From the NCBI RefSeq assembly GCF_002934455.1, contig NZ_PTIR01000001.1, positions 372,001-436,000 of the forward strand: a stretch of DNA of 64,000 nt, read 5' to 3'. The position numbers and the translations under genes were made by a program. Under the pieces are notes generated by a model. The model was not told the origin of the DNA. It did not search any database and worked only from the letters and a program-made list of their open reading frames with translations. Source of the stretch: Trinickia symbiotica. Lineage in GTDB: Bacteria; Pseudomonadota; Gammaproteobacteria; Burkholderiales; Burkholderiaceae. Positions 27,908 to 36,593 of the stretch are shown here, one piece after another; the stretch's first letter is position 1, and the number at the start of each line of letters is the position of its first letter.

Positions 27908-27941
27908 CGGCTCTCTCCTGCTTCGTGCTGCGTGAGAGCCG
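27908..27941. repeat. inverted repeat upstream of xoxF
   Basis: CGGCTCTC (27908-27915) and GAGAGCCG (27934-27941) are perfect 8-base inverted arms with an 18-base spacer, preceded on the plus strand by a run of six T. It lies about 125 bases upstream of the xoxF start, so it could be a regulator site or a leader hairpin. The long spacer makes a protein-binding site as likely as an RNA stem. Confidence 0.5.
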
Positions 27942-28304
27942 TTCCGTTATGCTTCATCGCTGCTGCTCGACTTGCCGCTTGCGCTTTGGGCGGCAGGCTT
28001 CATGGCGTATGGCGGGGCCACGCATATTCCATGCCGGTCTACACTTCTCGCACTGCAGCAAGGTCGAACTGTACGAGGCAAAGCCGTACTGTGCGGGCTT
28101 TCCACGCAGGCGCCGCGTGCGGGCGGCGAGCGTGCGTCGTGTTGCTCCGGTCGCGCGTCGCAACCATCGTCGCAACGAAACGTGCCGGACCGCTCGTCCC
28201 GAAGCGAGACATACTGTGTCAATTCCGCGATAGCGGTGCGGCAGGCCGCTCGGACGAGCGTTGCGACAGCGACAGCCGGTCGCCGCGCCTCACGTATGGA
28301 TCGT

Positions 28305-28325
28305 GGGTCCGCCGCTTGCGGACCC
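28305..28325 (+). terminator. terminator-like or attenuator hairpin before the pterin dehydratase-like gene
   Basis: GGGTCCGC (28305-28312) and GCGGACCC (28318-28325) form a perfect 8-base stem with a 5-base loop, followed by a T-rich segment (GGTCTTTCTTT) which is the start of the first of two tandem repeats. It lies 56 bases before the coding start at 28382. It could end transcripts from upstream or act as an attenuator controlling the H4MPT genes. Confidence 0.5.
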
Positions 28326-28327
28326 GG

Positions 28328-28365
28328 TCTTTCTTTGGTGTCCTAATCTTTCTTTGGTGTCCTAA
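28328..28365 (+). repeat. perfect 19-bp tandem repeat in the H4MPT leader
   Basis: The 19-base unit TCTTTCTTTGGTGTCCTAA occurs twice without a gap (28328-28346 and 28347-28365), directly after a hairpin and 16 bases before the start codon at 28382, just ahead of the GGAG ribosome site. Two identical units could be paired protein or RNA-binding sites, or a recent slippage duplication. Confidence 0.9.
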
Positions 28366-28381
28366 ACGAGGAGCGAAAGCC

Positions 28382-28774
28382 ATGACCAATCAGGAGCGCG
28401 TCTATTCGGAGGAAGAAATTCGCGAGCGTCTCGTCGGTCCGCTCGAACACTGGTATTTCGAAGACGGTTGGCTGCGGCGCAAGTACCGCACGGAAAGCTG
28501 GAAAGGAACGTTGATGGTCGTGAACACCGTCGGCCACCTTGCGGAGGCAGCCTGGCACCATCCGGATCTCACGGTTTCCTATGCCTTCGTCATCGTCAAG
28601 CTGATGACGCATACGGCCAAGGGCATCACCGACAAGGACTTCGCCCTCGCCAAGAAGATCGAGGAGGTCGTTCAGTGGCAACCGGGGCGCGAAGGGGGGC
28701 CACTCGAGGGCACGCCGGCCGACGATCAGCGTTTTCGCTATATCAAGTACGACGCGCCCAAAAACAATCCGTGA
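28382..28774 (+). CDS. 4a-hydroxytetrahydrobiopterin (pterin-4a-carbinolamine) dehydratase-like protein
   Basis: A 130-residue protein of the PCD/DCoH family. The active-site pattern is seen as NTVGHLAEAAWHHPDLTVSYAFVIVKLMTHTAKGITDKDFALA, with paired His residues and the conserved T.D..LA ending. No aromatic amino acid hydroxylase is nearby, so it probably does not recycle tetrahydrobiopterin; PCD-like genes are known companions of H4MPT or molybdopterin genes and may act in pterin synthesis. GGAG precedes the ATG. First plus-strand gene of the C1 island, with a hairpin and tandem repeat in its leader. Confidence 0.82.
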   Translation: MTNQERVYSEEEIRERLVGPLEHWYFEDGWLRRKYRTESWKGTLMVVNTVGHLAEAAWHHPDLTVSYAFVIVKLMTHTAKGITDKDFALAKKIEEVVQWQPGREGGPLEGTPADDQRFRYIKYDAPKNNP

Positions 28775-29105
28775 CAACGCTGACCCACGGTTCGCCGCAG
28801 CCGCGGCCTCTGCACAGCGGCGGGACCTGCCGGCTTCCCTGGCTCGGCTTTGCCCGACGAGCCGCTCGCGGCCCGCGCCAGCCGGTGGCCTGATTCGAGC
28901 GACCGGCGGGAAAGCCCCGCAAGCGGTGACAGAGTGCGCCTCGCCCGGCACAAAACGCTTAGGCCAATGCGTCGCACGGTGCGCGAGGCCGTCAAAAACG
29001 CATAGGGGCGAACCGCGCCGCCGCTCGGCGGGGCGGGCGGCTCGAGGATTGGTACGGCTCATGCTTGGCATCCGCCGGCTTCAAGCCCCTACGAGGATCC
29101 TCGCG
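28775..29105. other. noncoding interval within the H4MPT cluster
   Basis: This 331-bp GC-rich gap separates the pterin dehydratase-like gene from the RFAP synthase gene. An in-frame ATG at 29061 could extend the downstream protein by 15 residues, but a better ribosome site serves 29106. I see no clear promoter, hairpin with T-run or RNA gene here. Confidence 0.5.
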
Positions 29106-30134
29106 ATGCCGCTTCATTTTCGTCGTCCCGCTCATCTCGCCACCGTTACCGTGGAGGCGCCCGCCCGGCTGCACCTCGGTTTTCTCGATCCCAGCGGCTC
29201 GCTCGGTCGCGTCTTTGGCAGCATCGGGCTCGTGGTCGACGGCCTCGGTACGCAGATCGATGCGCGCATCGCCGAATCGGACATGATCGGCGGCAGGTGC
29301 TCGATCGAAGAGCGAGATCGTATCGCCTTGTCCCTCGACCGGCTGCGGACCGAATACGGTGCAACGCCCGTCGCTATCGATGTCGTGCGCACGCCGCGTG
29401 CGCATAGCGGCCTCGGGTCCGGCACCCAGCTCGCGCTCGCCATCGGCACTGCCTACGTCCGCCTCGCGGGAAGAGCCGCGACGACAGCCGAGCTCGCCGA
29501 GCTGTTGGGCCGCGGGCGCCGCTCCGGCATCGGCATCCTTGGCTTCGATTCGGGCGGGCTCATCGTCGACGGGGGAGCCTGCGCCGACAGGAATGCCCGC
29601 GGCTTGCCGCCGCTCGTCGCGCGCCAGCCGTTCCCCGACGATTGGCGCGTGCTGCTCGTGACGGACCATTCGCGCGAGGGCCTCTCGGGCGAAGCCGAGC
29701 GCCGGGGCCTGGCGGCATTGCCGCCGTTTCCGCGCGCCCTTGCCGCCCATCTCTGCCACCTCGTGCTGATGCAGATTGTGCCGGGCGCCGCCGAATGCGA
29801 CTTCGACGCGTTCGCGCACGGCATCACCGAGATGCAGCAAACGATCGGCGAGTACTTCGCGCCCGTGCAGGGTGGCGTGTTCTCGAGCCCCGACGTCGAA
29901 GAAGCGCTGCGTGCGGTGGCGGCTCGCCACCGCGCCGGAATCGGACAGACATCGTGGGGGCCGACAGGGTTCGCGTTCCTGCCCGATCCGCAGGAAGCCG
30001 AAGCGGCACTGCTGACGGCGCGCAACGCGGCGAGCGCGAAGCGCCATATCGAATGCTCGCTCGTGACCGGCCGCAATCGCGGCGCCGTCGTCCGGAGCGC
30101 CGGCATGCACGAAGCGCGCATCGGAGCCGCCTGA
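29106..30134 (+). CDS. mptG: beta-ribofuranosylaminobenzene 5'-phosphate synthase (RFAP synthase)
   Basis: A 342-residue GHMP-superfamily protein catalysing the first committed step of H4MPT synthesis, joining 4-aminobenzoate (or 4-hydroxybenzoate) and PRPP with loss of CO2 and pyrophosphate. The N-terminal VEAPARLHLGFLDPSG and the glycine-rich TPRAHSGLGSGTQLALAIG match the family. The GHMP phosphate loop is retained even though the reaction uses PRPP. The start at 29106 has AGGAT upstream. It precedes mtdB by 44 bases in the same direction. It marks real cofactor synthesis, not only use, in this organism. Confidence 0.92.
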   Translation: MPLHFRRPAHLATVTVEAPARLHLGFLDPSGSLGRVFGSIGLVVDGLGTQIDARIAESDMIGGRCSIEERDRIALSLDRLRTEYGATPVAIDVVRTPRAHSGLGSGTQLALAIGTAYVRLAGRAATTAELAELLGRGRRSGIGILGFDSGGLIVDGGACADRNARGLPPLVARQPFPDDWRVLLVTDHSREGLSGEAERRGLAALPPFPRALAAHLCHLVLMQIVPGAAECDFDAFAHGITEMQQTIGEYFAPVQGGVFSSPDVEEALRAVAARHRAGIGQTSWGPTGFAFLPDPQEAEAALLTARNAASAKRHIECSLVTGRNRGAVVRSAGMHEARIGAA

Positions 30135-30178
30135 GCGACCACCACCAAAACCCAAGACAGAAACGCGAGTGCTCCGCC

Positions 30179-31105
30179 ATGTCAGATGCCACTGAAAGGC
30201 CTTATATCCTCCATATGCTCACGGCCACGCCGCAGATGAGTCCGTTCGACGTCAACATGGCGGCCGATGCCGGCTACCAGGTCATCGTTCCGTACTGCGG
30301 CGTCGACGCGGGCATGGTCACCAATCTCACGCAGGACGCCATCTTCTCGCGCGGGCCGAAAGGCGTATCGCGCACGGGCATCTTCATCGGCGGGCGCGAC
30401 GTGATGCTCGCCGCCGACATGCTCGAGATCGCGCGCAAATCGATGGTGCCGCCGTTCGAGGTCTCGGTGTTCGCCGATCCGAGCGGCTCCTATACGACGG
30501 CCGCCGCGCTCGTCGCGCTCGTGGAGCGGCATCTGAAGCGCGCGCACGAGATGGAGCTCGGCGGCAAGCGCGTGCTGATTCTCGGCGGCACGGGCGCCGT
30601 CGGCCGGGTGGCGGCAGCGATGGCCGCCTCGCTCGGTGCCGATGTCACGCTCGCGAGTCATGCGTCGCTCGCGCGCGCGCGGCAAGTCAGCGAAGAGATC
30701 AACGAGCGCTTCGGCATCGCGACGACGGCGGTCGGCGTCGAATCGCCCGAGGCGCTGCGCGGCGCGCTCGCCGACACGGAAATTCTGCTCGCGACGGCCA
30801 CGGCCGGCGTGCAAGTGGCGAGCGCGGACGATCTCGCGCATGCACGGCGCCTGCTCGTCGCGGCCGACGTCAACGCCGTGCCGCCGGAAGGCATCGCCGG
30901 CGTCAACGTGATGAACGACGGCAAGCCGATCGGCCCGAACGGCGATGCAAGCCCGATCGGCATCGGCGCCTTGGCGATCGGCAACGTCAAATACCAGGTC
31001 GAGCATCGGCTCTTCGTGCAAATGCGGACGAGCAAAAAGCCGGTCTATCTCGGCTTCCCTCAGGCGTTCGACGAAGCGCGCGCCGTCGCCGCGGGCCTCG
31101 GCTGA
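30179..31105 (+). CDS. mtdB: methylene-tetrahydromethanopterin dehydrogenase MtdB
   Basis: A 308-residue cytoplasmic enzyme oxidising methylene-H4MPT to methenyl-H4MPT with NAD(P). The opening ILHMLTATPQMSPFDVNMAADAGY and NLTQDAIFSRGPKGVSRTGIFIGG are signature stretches of MtdA/MtdB proteins. A Rossmann turn is seen in ILGGTGAVGRVAAAMAASLGADV, near residue 140. It lies between RFAP synthase and orfY, followed closely by mch, its metabolic successor. Length fits the family (about 290-310). Confidence 0.95.
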   Translation: MSDATERPYILHMLTATPQMSPFDVNMAADAGYQVIVPYCGVDAGMVTNLTQDAIFSRGPKGVSRTGIFIGGRDVMLAADMLEIARKSMVPPFEVSVFADPSGSYTTAAALVALVERHLKRAHEMELGGKRVLILGGTGAVGRVAAAMAASLGADVTLASHASLARARQVSEEINERFGIATTAVGVESPEALRGALADTEILLATATAGVQVASADDLAHARRLLVAADVNAVPPEGIAGVNVMNDGKPIGPNGDASPIGIGALAIGNVKYQVEHRLFVQMRTSKKPVYLGFPQAFDEARAVAAGLG

Positions 31106-31110
31106 CGCCC

Positions 31111-32358
31111 ATGCCCGCTCGTGCTCGCGCTTCACAGGCATCGATGCAGATGGTTTCGCTCGCTCCCTCCAATGCGGCGCCGCTCGTCGCCGTCGCGGCG
31201 CTTTCCGCCCGCATGCTCGCCGAGTCCGCCAGGCAGGCCGGTCTGCGCGTGGCCGCGCTCGACCTGTTCGGCGATCGCGATACGCGCGCCGCGTCGTCGC
31301 TCTGGTTCGACGTCGGCGGCAAGACGCTCTCGATCGATCGCGAGCGGCTCGTCGCCTCGCTGCGGCGTGTCGCTCGCCTGCCGCGCGTCGTGGGCTGGAT
31401 CGCGGGCAGCGGGACCGAGCCGTTCATCGACGAGTTGAGCGAAATGCGCGGCCTCCCCACGCTGATCGGCAACGACTCGCAGGCGGCTGCCGCGGTGCGC
31501 GATCCGTCGCGTTTCTTTCCGCTGCTCGACACGCTCGACATTGCGCATCCGCCGATCTCGACGACGCGGCCGGCCGATCCAGGGTGGCTCTTCAAAGAGG
31601 CCGACGGCTGCGGCGGCACGCATGTGGTGCCGGCCGCGAATGCGCCGCGGTGGGCCGAGCCGGGCGCGCGACAGGGCTATTTCCAGCGCCGGGCGAACGG
31701 GCGACCGTTTTCCGCGCTGTTCGTGGCCGCGCGCGGCCGCGCGCAAGTGCTGGGTTTCGCCGAGCAGCTGACCTCGGCGATCGGGGCTTCGCCGTTCGTT
31801 CATACGGGCTCGATCGGGCCCGTCGAGTTGCCGGAGGCGCTCTCGCGCCGGCTGCGCAACGCCATCGCCGCCGTCACCGCGTATGCCGGTCTCACGGGGC
31901 TGAATAGCTGCGACTTTCTGCTCGACGGCGACGACTTCTCGCTGCTCGAAATCAACGCGCGCCCGTCGTCGACGATGGCGCTTTACGAGGCCGCCTGGCG
32001 CGAACACTGGCCGTTCGGCCTCATCGCCTGTCATCTCGACGCCTGCCTGCGCGGGCGGCTGCCGAACGCGCCTCGCGGCCGCGCCGCGCGCTGCACGGGT
32101 CAGCAGGTCTTGTTCGCGCCGCGTGCGCTCACCTGTTCCACCGCGCTCAGCGACGCCTGCGCGGCGGACCCGGGCTGCCGCGACGTGCCGATGCCGGGCA
32201 CGCGCATCAAAGCAGGCCAGCCAATCGTCACGCTCGTCGCCACGGCGGCGTCGCGCGACGCGGTGGAGCAAGCCCTCAACGACGAGCGTGAGCGCATGCT
32301 CGAACGAATCGACACCTTTGAAGAGCCTGATCATGTCCTCCTCGTCAAGCACGGCTAG
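31111..32358 (+). CDS. orfY: ATP-grasp protein of the H4MPT cluster (OrfY)
   Basis: A 415-residue ATP-grasp-fold protein found beside mtdB and mch in methylotrophs and thought to take part in H4MPT side-chain synthesis. Seen: the lid and phosphate-loop region GWLFKEADGCGGTHVVPA and the metal-binding segment FSLLEINARPSSTMALYE. The last 100 residues (ARCTGQQVLFAPRA..MPGTRIKAGQPIVTLVA) resemble a separate small domain of biotinyl-like turn. It starts five bases after mtdB and its end overlaps mch by 26 bases, so the three are coupled. The substrate is not established. Confidence 0.85.
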   Translation: MPARARASQASMQMVSLAPSNAAPLVAVAALSARMLAESARQAGLRVAALDLFGDRDTRAASSLWFDVGGKTLSIDRERLVASLRRVARLPRVVGWIAGSGTEPFIDELSEMRGLPTLIGNDSQAAAAVRDPSRFFPLLDTLDIAHPPISTTRPADPGWLFKEADGCGGTHVVPAANAPRWAEPGARQGYFQRRANGRPFSALFVAARGRAQVLGFAEQLTSAIGASPFVHTGSIGPVELPEALSRRLRNAIAAVTAYAGLTGLNSCDFLLDGDDFSLLEINARPSSTMALYEAAWREHWPFGLIACHLDACLRGRLPNAPRGRAARCTGQQVLFAPRALTCSTALSDACAADPGCRDVPMPGTRIKAGQPIVTLVATAASRDAVEQALNDERERMLERIDTFEEPDHVLLVKHG

Positions 32359-33361
32359 CGGCCCTGACGGCCTTGCGACGCTCAGCGTCAACGCCCTTAG
32401 CGAGCCTCTCGTCGCGCGTCTCCTCGACGAAGCGGGGCGCCTGCGCGTCTCGTCGACTCGGACGGAAGCCGGCACCGTGCTCGTCGATGCCGGGGTCGCC
32501 GCGGCGGGCGGCATCGAGGCCGGCGTGCTCGTCGCGCGCATCTGCATGGGCGGACTCGGTGACGTCGCCGTGCGCTCGAGCCTCGAGAGCGCGCCGATTT
32601 GGCCGACGATGGTGGACGTGCAGACCTCGTGGCCCGTGCTCTCGTGCCTCGGAAGCCAGTACGCGGGCTGGAGCCTGTCGGCGACGAAGGAGCAGACCGG
32701 CGGCAAGAAGTTCTTCTCGCTGGGCTCCGGGCCCGCGCGCGCGCTCGCCGTGAAAGAGCCCCTTTTCGCCGAGCTCGGCTACCGGGATCGTCATGCGCGC
32801 GGCGTACTCGTGCTCGAAGTCGATCGTCTGCCGCCGCAAGTCGTCATCGACAAGGTAGCGCTCGACTGCGGTCTCGCGCCCGAAGACCTGACGATCGTGA
32901 CGACGCCGACGCACTCCATCGCCGGCACGGTGCAGGTCGTCGCGCGCGTGGTCGAAGTCGCGCTGCACAAAACGCATGTGTTGGGCATCGACCTCGCCGA
33001 AGTGGTCGAGGGGTCGGGCTCGGCGCCGTTGCCGCCGCCGGCGCCCGACGGCATCGCAGCGATGGGCCGCACGAACGACGCGATTCTCTACGGCGGACGC
33101 GTCCATCTTACGGTGAAGACCGACGCCGCCGCGAAGGCGCTCGCGCAGCAATTGCCCGCGTCGAACTCGCGCGACTACGGGCGCCCCTTCGCCGAGATCT
33201 TCACGTCGTTCAACTACGACTTCTATCAGATCGATCCGGCTCTGTTCGCGCCGGCCGAAGTCTGGGTCAGCAGCCTTGAAAGCGGCGCGACCTGGCACGG
33301 CGGGCGCGTCGACGCCCGCCTGCTGCATGAGCAATGGAGCGGCCCCGCCGACGCATCGTGA
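32333..33361 (+). CDS. mch: methenyl-tetrahydromethanopterin cyclohydrolase
   Basis: A 342-residue enzyme converting methenyl-H4MPT and water to formyl-H4MPT. Typical stretches include WPTMVDVQTSWPVLSCLGSQYAGWSL, KKFFSLGSGPARALAVKEPLF, and GRTNDAILYGGRVHLTV near the C-terminal half. Length matches Mch (about 320-340). The start lies inside the end of orfY and the stop lies inside the start of the following ligase gene, an unusually tight arrangement that points to translational coupling. It connects MtdB to the Fhc complex at 59-64 kb. Confidence 0.96.
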   Translation: MSSSSSTASGPDGLATLSVNALSEPLVARLLDEAGRLRVSSTRTEAGTVLVDAGVAAAGGIEAGVLVARICMGGLGDVAVRSSLESAPIWPTMVDVQTSWPVLSCLGSQYAGWSLSATKEQTGGKKFFSLGSGPARALAVKEPLFAELGYRDRHARGVLVLEVDRLPPQVVIDKVALDCGLAPEDLTIVTTPTHSIAGTVQVVARVVEVALHKTHVLGIDLAEVVEGSGSAPLPPPAPDGIAAMGRTNDAILYGGRVHLTVKTDAAAKALAQQLPASNSRDYGRPFAEIFTSFNYDFYQIDPALFAPAEVWVSSLESGATWHGGRVDARLLHEQWSGPADAS

Positions 33362-34395
33362 CGATCGCTGCTCTCCCCGATCTCGATACGATATCGACGC
33401 CGAGCAGTCTGCGTGTCGCGCTCATGACCGACGAGACCGGCTGGCACACGGGCCGCCTGAAGAAAGCGCTCCGCGCGCGCGGCGTCGAAGCGCGTTGCGT
33501 CGATCTGTCCGACTGCCGCATCGATACGACCTGGGCGCCGCACGGGCTCGCCGTGCCCGGCTTTGGTCACGGCCTGCCCGACGCCGTCTTCGTGCGGGCC
33601 ATCGCCGGCGGCACGTTCGAGCAGGTGACGCTGAGGCTCGGTATTCTGCACGCGCTGCGCGAGCTCGGCGTGCCCGTCTACAACGATGCGCGCGCGATCG
33701 AGCGCAGCGTCGACAAGTCGATGACGAGCTTTCTGCTGCATCGTCACGGCGTGCCGACGCCGGCAGCCTGGGCGTCGGAATCGAGCGCGTTCGCGCAAAG
33801 GCTCGTCATGCGCGAAGCCGCCGCGGGGCGGCGTCTCGTCGTCAAACCGCTGTTCGGGTCGCAAGGCCGTGGCTTGCGGCGCGTCGGTGCGAAGCGCGGT
33901 GGGCCGTCGGCCGGGCGGCTTGCACCGCTGCCATCGCTCGCGGCTTATCACGAGGTTGCCTACTTGCAGCGTTTTGTGGAACGCGCACGCCGGGGCGCGG
34001 GGTTCGACTGGCGCGTGCTCGTCATCGGCGGCAAGGCCGTTGCGGCGATGCGGCGGGTCGGCGGCAAAGGCTGGATCCACAATTTCGCACGCGGTGCGCG
34101 ATGCGAGCCCGCCGAGCTCGACGCGGCGCTCGCGCAAACGGCCATACGCGCCGCCCACGCGCTCGAGCTCGACTATGCCGGCGTCGACCTGATTCCGAAC
34201 CCCGATCGAGCCGACGAACCGCTCGTGCTCGAAGTCAACGGCGTCGCGGCCTGGCGCGGATTGCAATCGGTCGTCGAAGTCGACATCGCCCGCGCACTCG
34301 TCGACGATCTGCTCGATCGGAAACTCGCGGCGATTCGTGGCAAAACGGGCGTCGACGGCGCCGACATCATGACACTCCCTCAGCGTCATGGTTGA
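33334..34395 (+). CDS. orf5: RimK-like ATP-grasp glutamate ligase of the H4MPT cluster (Orf5)
   Basis: A 353-residue ATP-grasp ligase related to RimK and archaeal MptN, which add glutamate to side chains of coenzymes. Seen: VYNDARAIERSVDKSMTSFLLHRHGVPTP, the nucleotide-binding RLVVKPLFGSQGRGLRR and the Mg-ligand region PLVLEVNGVAAWRGL. In this setting it is the standard Orf5, likely finishing the H4MPT tail. Start could be ATG 33334 (overlapping mch by 28 bases) or GTG 33358, whose GTGA overlaps the mch stop. It overlaps orf7 by 8 bases. Confidence 0.87.
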   Translation: MERPRRRIVTIAALPDLDTISTPSSLRVALMTDETGWHTGRLKKALRARGVEARCVDLSDCRIDTTWAPHGLAVPGFGHGLPDAVFVRAIAGGTFEQVTLRLGILHALRELGVPVYNDARAIERSVDKSMTSFLLHRHGVPTPAAWASESSAFAQRLVMREAAAGRRLVVKPLFGSQGRGLRRVGAKRGGPSAGRLAPLPSLAAYHEVAYLQRFVERARRGAGFDWRVLVIGGKAVAAMRRVGGKGWIHNFARGARCEPAELDAALAQTAIRAAHALELDYAGVDLIPNPDRADEPLVLEVNGVAAWRGLQSVVEVDIARALVDDLLDRKLAAIRGKTGVDGADIMTLPQRHG

Positions 34396-35266
34396 AGCGC
34401 TCCATTCCGACCAACCCCTGCTCGCGAAAGCCTATTGCGCGTTTCTCGCGGCTTGCCGGCTCGACGTCGAGGTTGCCAAACCGGGCAACGTCAGCGCGCA
34501 AAGCGCGGGGCACGGCATGGTCGCCGCGCAGTTCGTCGCGAGCGCGAAGGCGTCGGCTGGTCCGCTCTTCACGAGCGGCGCGTCCGTCGGCACGCGCATC
34601 TTCGAAGCGATCCGCGCGACGCGCGCGGCCGTCGATTGCAACACCAACCTCGGTATCGTCCTGCTCGTGGCGCCGCTGGCCGCCGCGCTCGATGCGTTCA
34701 CGGCACCGCCGCGCGCGAGCGCCTGGCGCGCCGAGCTCGAGCGCACGCTCGCGCGGCTCACCGTCGACGACGCGCGCGCGGCCTACCGCGCGATCGCGCT
34801 GGCGAACCCGGGCGGACTCGGCGACGCGCCCGAGCAATCCGTCCACGCCGAGCCGACCGTCGATCTGCGAACGGCGATGGCGCTCGCGGCGGAGCGCGAC
34901 AGCATCGCACGCCAGTATGCGAACGGGTTCGCCGATATCTTCGAGCGCGGCCTGCCCGCCGTGCTCGAACTGCCGGAGCAACACCGCGAGCTCGCGATTC
35001 TCGAAGCCTTCTTCACGTATCTGAGCGGCTGGCCCGATTCGCACATTGTGCGCAAGCACGGCGAGCCGCTGGCGCAGAGTGTCACGCTCGCGGCGCGCTC
35101 GCAGCATGCGCGCTGGCGCAAGGCGCTGACGAATGATGAGCCGGCGGCCGCTGTGGAGCTCGATCGTTGGGACTCCGAACTGAAGGCGCGCGGACTGAAC
35201 CCGGGCACCAGCGCGGACCTCGCGGTGGCCACGATGTTCGTGGCGTTGAGCGCCGCCGGCCCATGA
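34388..35266 (+). CDS. orf7: triphosphoribosyl-dephospho-CoA synthase-like protein (Orf7)
   Basis: A 292-residue helical protein of the CitG/MdcB family, which makes 2'-(5''-triphosphoribosyl)-3'-dephospho-CoA. The family motif is seen as DVEVAKPGNVSAQSAGHGM, with VDCNTNLGIVLLVAPL and a C-terminal RGLNPGTSADLAVATMFVAL. In C1 clusters this member (Orf7) has no citrate-lyase partner and is thought to serve H4MPT synthesis, possibly adding a ribosyl-phosphate unit. It overlaps the Orf5 end. About 190 bases then separate it from fae. Confidence 0.87.
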   Translation: MVEALHSDQPLLAKAYCAFLAACRLDVEVAKPGNVSAQSAGHGMVAAQFVASAKASAGPLFTSGASVGTRIFEAIRATRAAVDCNTNLGIVLLVAPLAAALDAFTAPPRASAWRAELERTLARLTVDDARAAYRAIALANPGGLGDAPEQSVHAEPTVDLRTAMALAAERDSIARQYANGFADIFERGLPAVLELPEQHRELAILEAFFTYLSGWPDSHIVRKHGEPLAQSVTLAARSQHARWRKALTNDEPAAAVELDRWDSELKARGLNPGTSADLAVATMFVALSAAGP

Positions 35267-35453
35267 GCCAAGCGGAACATGGCGCCGCGGCGATCGTGCC
35301 CCGACTGGCATGAAAACTGTTAGGTAACGCCACCGTGCATCGATTCGACAAACACGCGGCCGGCATGCGCCCTCGCATGAACGGCGCGCCGCACAAATCG
35401 CTCGAGGGCGCCCAACATACAGAAAGTCCATATCCACCGATTGGAGGAAGAGC

Positions 35454-35963
35454 ATGGCCAAGATCAATCGCGTCCTGGTAGGTGAGTCGCTCATCGGCGA
35501 CGGCAATGAGGTTGCGCACGTGGACCTCATCATGGGACCGCGCGGCTCGGCCGCGGAGACCGCGTTCTGCAACGCACTGACCAACAACAAAGACGGCTTC
35601 ACGACGCTGCTCGCGGTTGTCGCCCCGAACCTGCCCACCAAGCCCAATACGGTGCTATTCAACAAGGTGACGATCAAAGGCGCGAAGCAAGCGGTGCAGA
35701 TGTTTGGTCCCGCGCAGGCCGCCGTCGCGCGCGCCGTAGCGGACTGCGTCGAGGCCGGTACGATCCCGAAGGATGAAGCCGACGACATCTTCATCTGCGT
35801 CGGCGTGTTCATCCACTGGCAGGCCGAAGACGACAACAAGATTTTCGACTTCAACTACCGGGCGACGAAGGAATCGATCGAGCGCGCGATAGCCGGCACG
35901 CCGACCGCGGCCGACGTGGTTTCGCAAAAGGCATCCGTCCACCACCCGTTCTCGCCGAAGTAA
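35454..35963 (+). CDS. fae: formaldehyde-activating enzyme
   Basis: A 169-residue cytoplasmic enzyme that condenses formaldehyde with H4MPT to methylene-H4MPT, feeding MtdB. The active-site segment [17 protein letters not shown] has the conserved catalytic His at residue 22; [23 protein letters not shown] and the acidic [14 protein letters not shown]-terminal are typical. GGAGGAAG lies seven bases before the ATG. It is usually one of the most abundant proteins in methylotrophs. It follows orf7 after a gap of 187 bases that probably contains its own promoter, not recognisable by eye. Confidence 0.97.
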   Translation: MAKINRVLVGESLIGDGNEVAHVDLIMGPRGSAAETAFCNALTNNKDGFTTLLAVVAPNLPTKPNTVLFNKVTIKGAKQAVQMFGPAQAAVARAVADCVEAGTIPKDEADDIFICVGVFIHWQAEDDNKIFDFNYRATKESIERAIAGTPTAADVVSQKASVHHPFSPK

Positions 35964-36134
35964 CGCGTCCCGCTTTCGAGGCGAGCAGGCGGGCATTGCT
36001 CGTTCCGGCCGGGGGGTCGCGTGCCCCCCGGGACGCTCTCGCATCGGGATTTAGTCGGAGCGTTTACTCCAATCGACACCCGCAACGGTTATGCATATCG
36101 TGGATAGAGGAGACAACCGAAAGAGGCGGCAAAG

Positions 36135-36524
36135 ATGAGAACCAGATGTCGCGCATTGATTGCTGGCGCCTGCCTCGCATGGGGCGGTTATGCGTTGGCC
36201 GCCGGCAGCGATACGGTCGACCCGCGTGCCGCTCACGGAGGCTACGACTATCCGACGCAAGGCCGCGTCGAATACGTGCTGACTTGCATGGACGACAACG
36301 GGCACGATTTCGCCAACGTCTACAAATGCTCGTGCGTGATCGACAAGATCGCCGCGGTCATTCCGTACGACGAGTTCGTGGACGAATCGACGTTCGCGAA
36401 GTATGCGGCTCTAGGCGGTGAAGGCGGTGCCGAGTTCCGCACCGATACGGCGAGGCATCAGACGAAGTCGTTCAAGACTTTGCAGGCCGACGCCTATCGC
36501 GCTTGCGGTCTGCCACAGCGATAA
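36135..36524 (+). CDS. small secreted cysteine-containing protein of unknown function
   Basis: A 129-residue protein with a clear signal peptide (about 1-22, cleavage near ALAAG). The mature part has five Cys, arranged as C-x(13)-C-x-C near YVLTCMDDNG and YKCSCVIDK, plus C-terminal RACGLPQ; the last could pair with an earlier one. I recognise no domain. The gene lies between fae and the dihydroneopterin aldolase, within the C1 island, and similar small secreted proteins are seen in methylotrophy clusters, so a periplasmic role in alcohol oxidation or metal handling is a guess. Start follows GAGG-like sequence and fits the signal peptide. Confidence 0.75.
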   Translation: MRTRCRALIAGACLAWGGYALAAGSDTVDPRAAHGGYDYPTQGRVEYVLTCMDDNGHDFANVYKCSCVIDKIAAVIPYDEFVDESTFAKYAALGGEGGAEFRTDTARHQTKSFKTLQADAYRACGLPQR

Positions 36525-36593
36525 CCGGCTCGACGGCACGGGCCTCGGCTCCGCGCTCTCGAGCCCTCTCGAGCGGTGAAATCCCGGCCAGGC

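Larger units (their letters stand above)
27785..28381. other. divergent regulatory region between xoxF and the H4MPT genes
   Basis: This 597-bp region separates leftward xoxF from the rightward pterin-dehydratase-like gene and must carry promoters for both. It contains an inverted repeat near xoxF (27908-27941), a compact hairpin (28305-28325) and a perfect 19-base tandem repeat (28328-28365) just before the rightward gene. I see no consensus sigma-70 or sigma-54 promoter. No credible gene lies in it. Confidence 0.7.

Noticed and set aside
28305-28365. CRISPR-like repeat reading of the 19-bp tandem units
   Set aside because: Only two units, with no spacer between them and no cas genes nearby.
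35306-35321. Possible sigma-54 promoter before fae (TGGCATG, then CTGTT)
   Set aside because: The -24 half is good and the spacing right, but the almost invariant GC at -12 reads GT, so the match is too weak to call.
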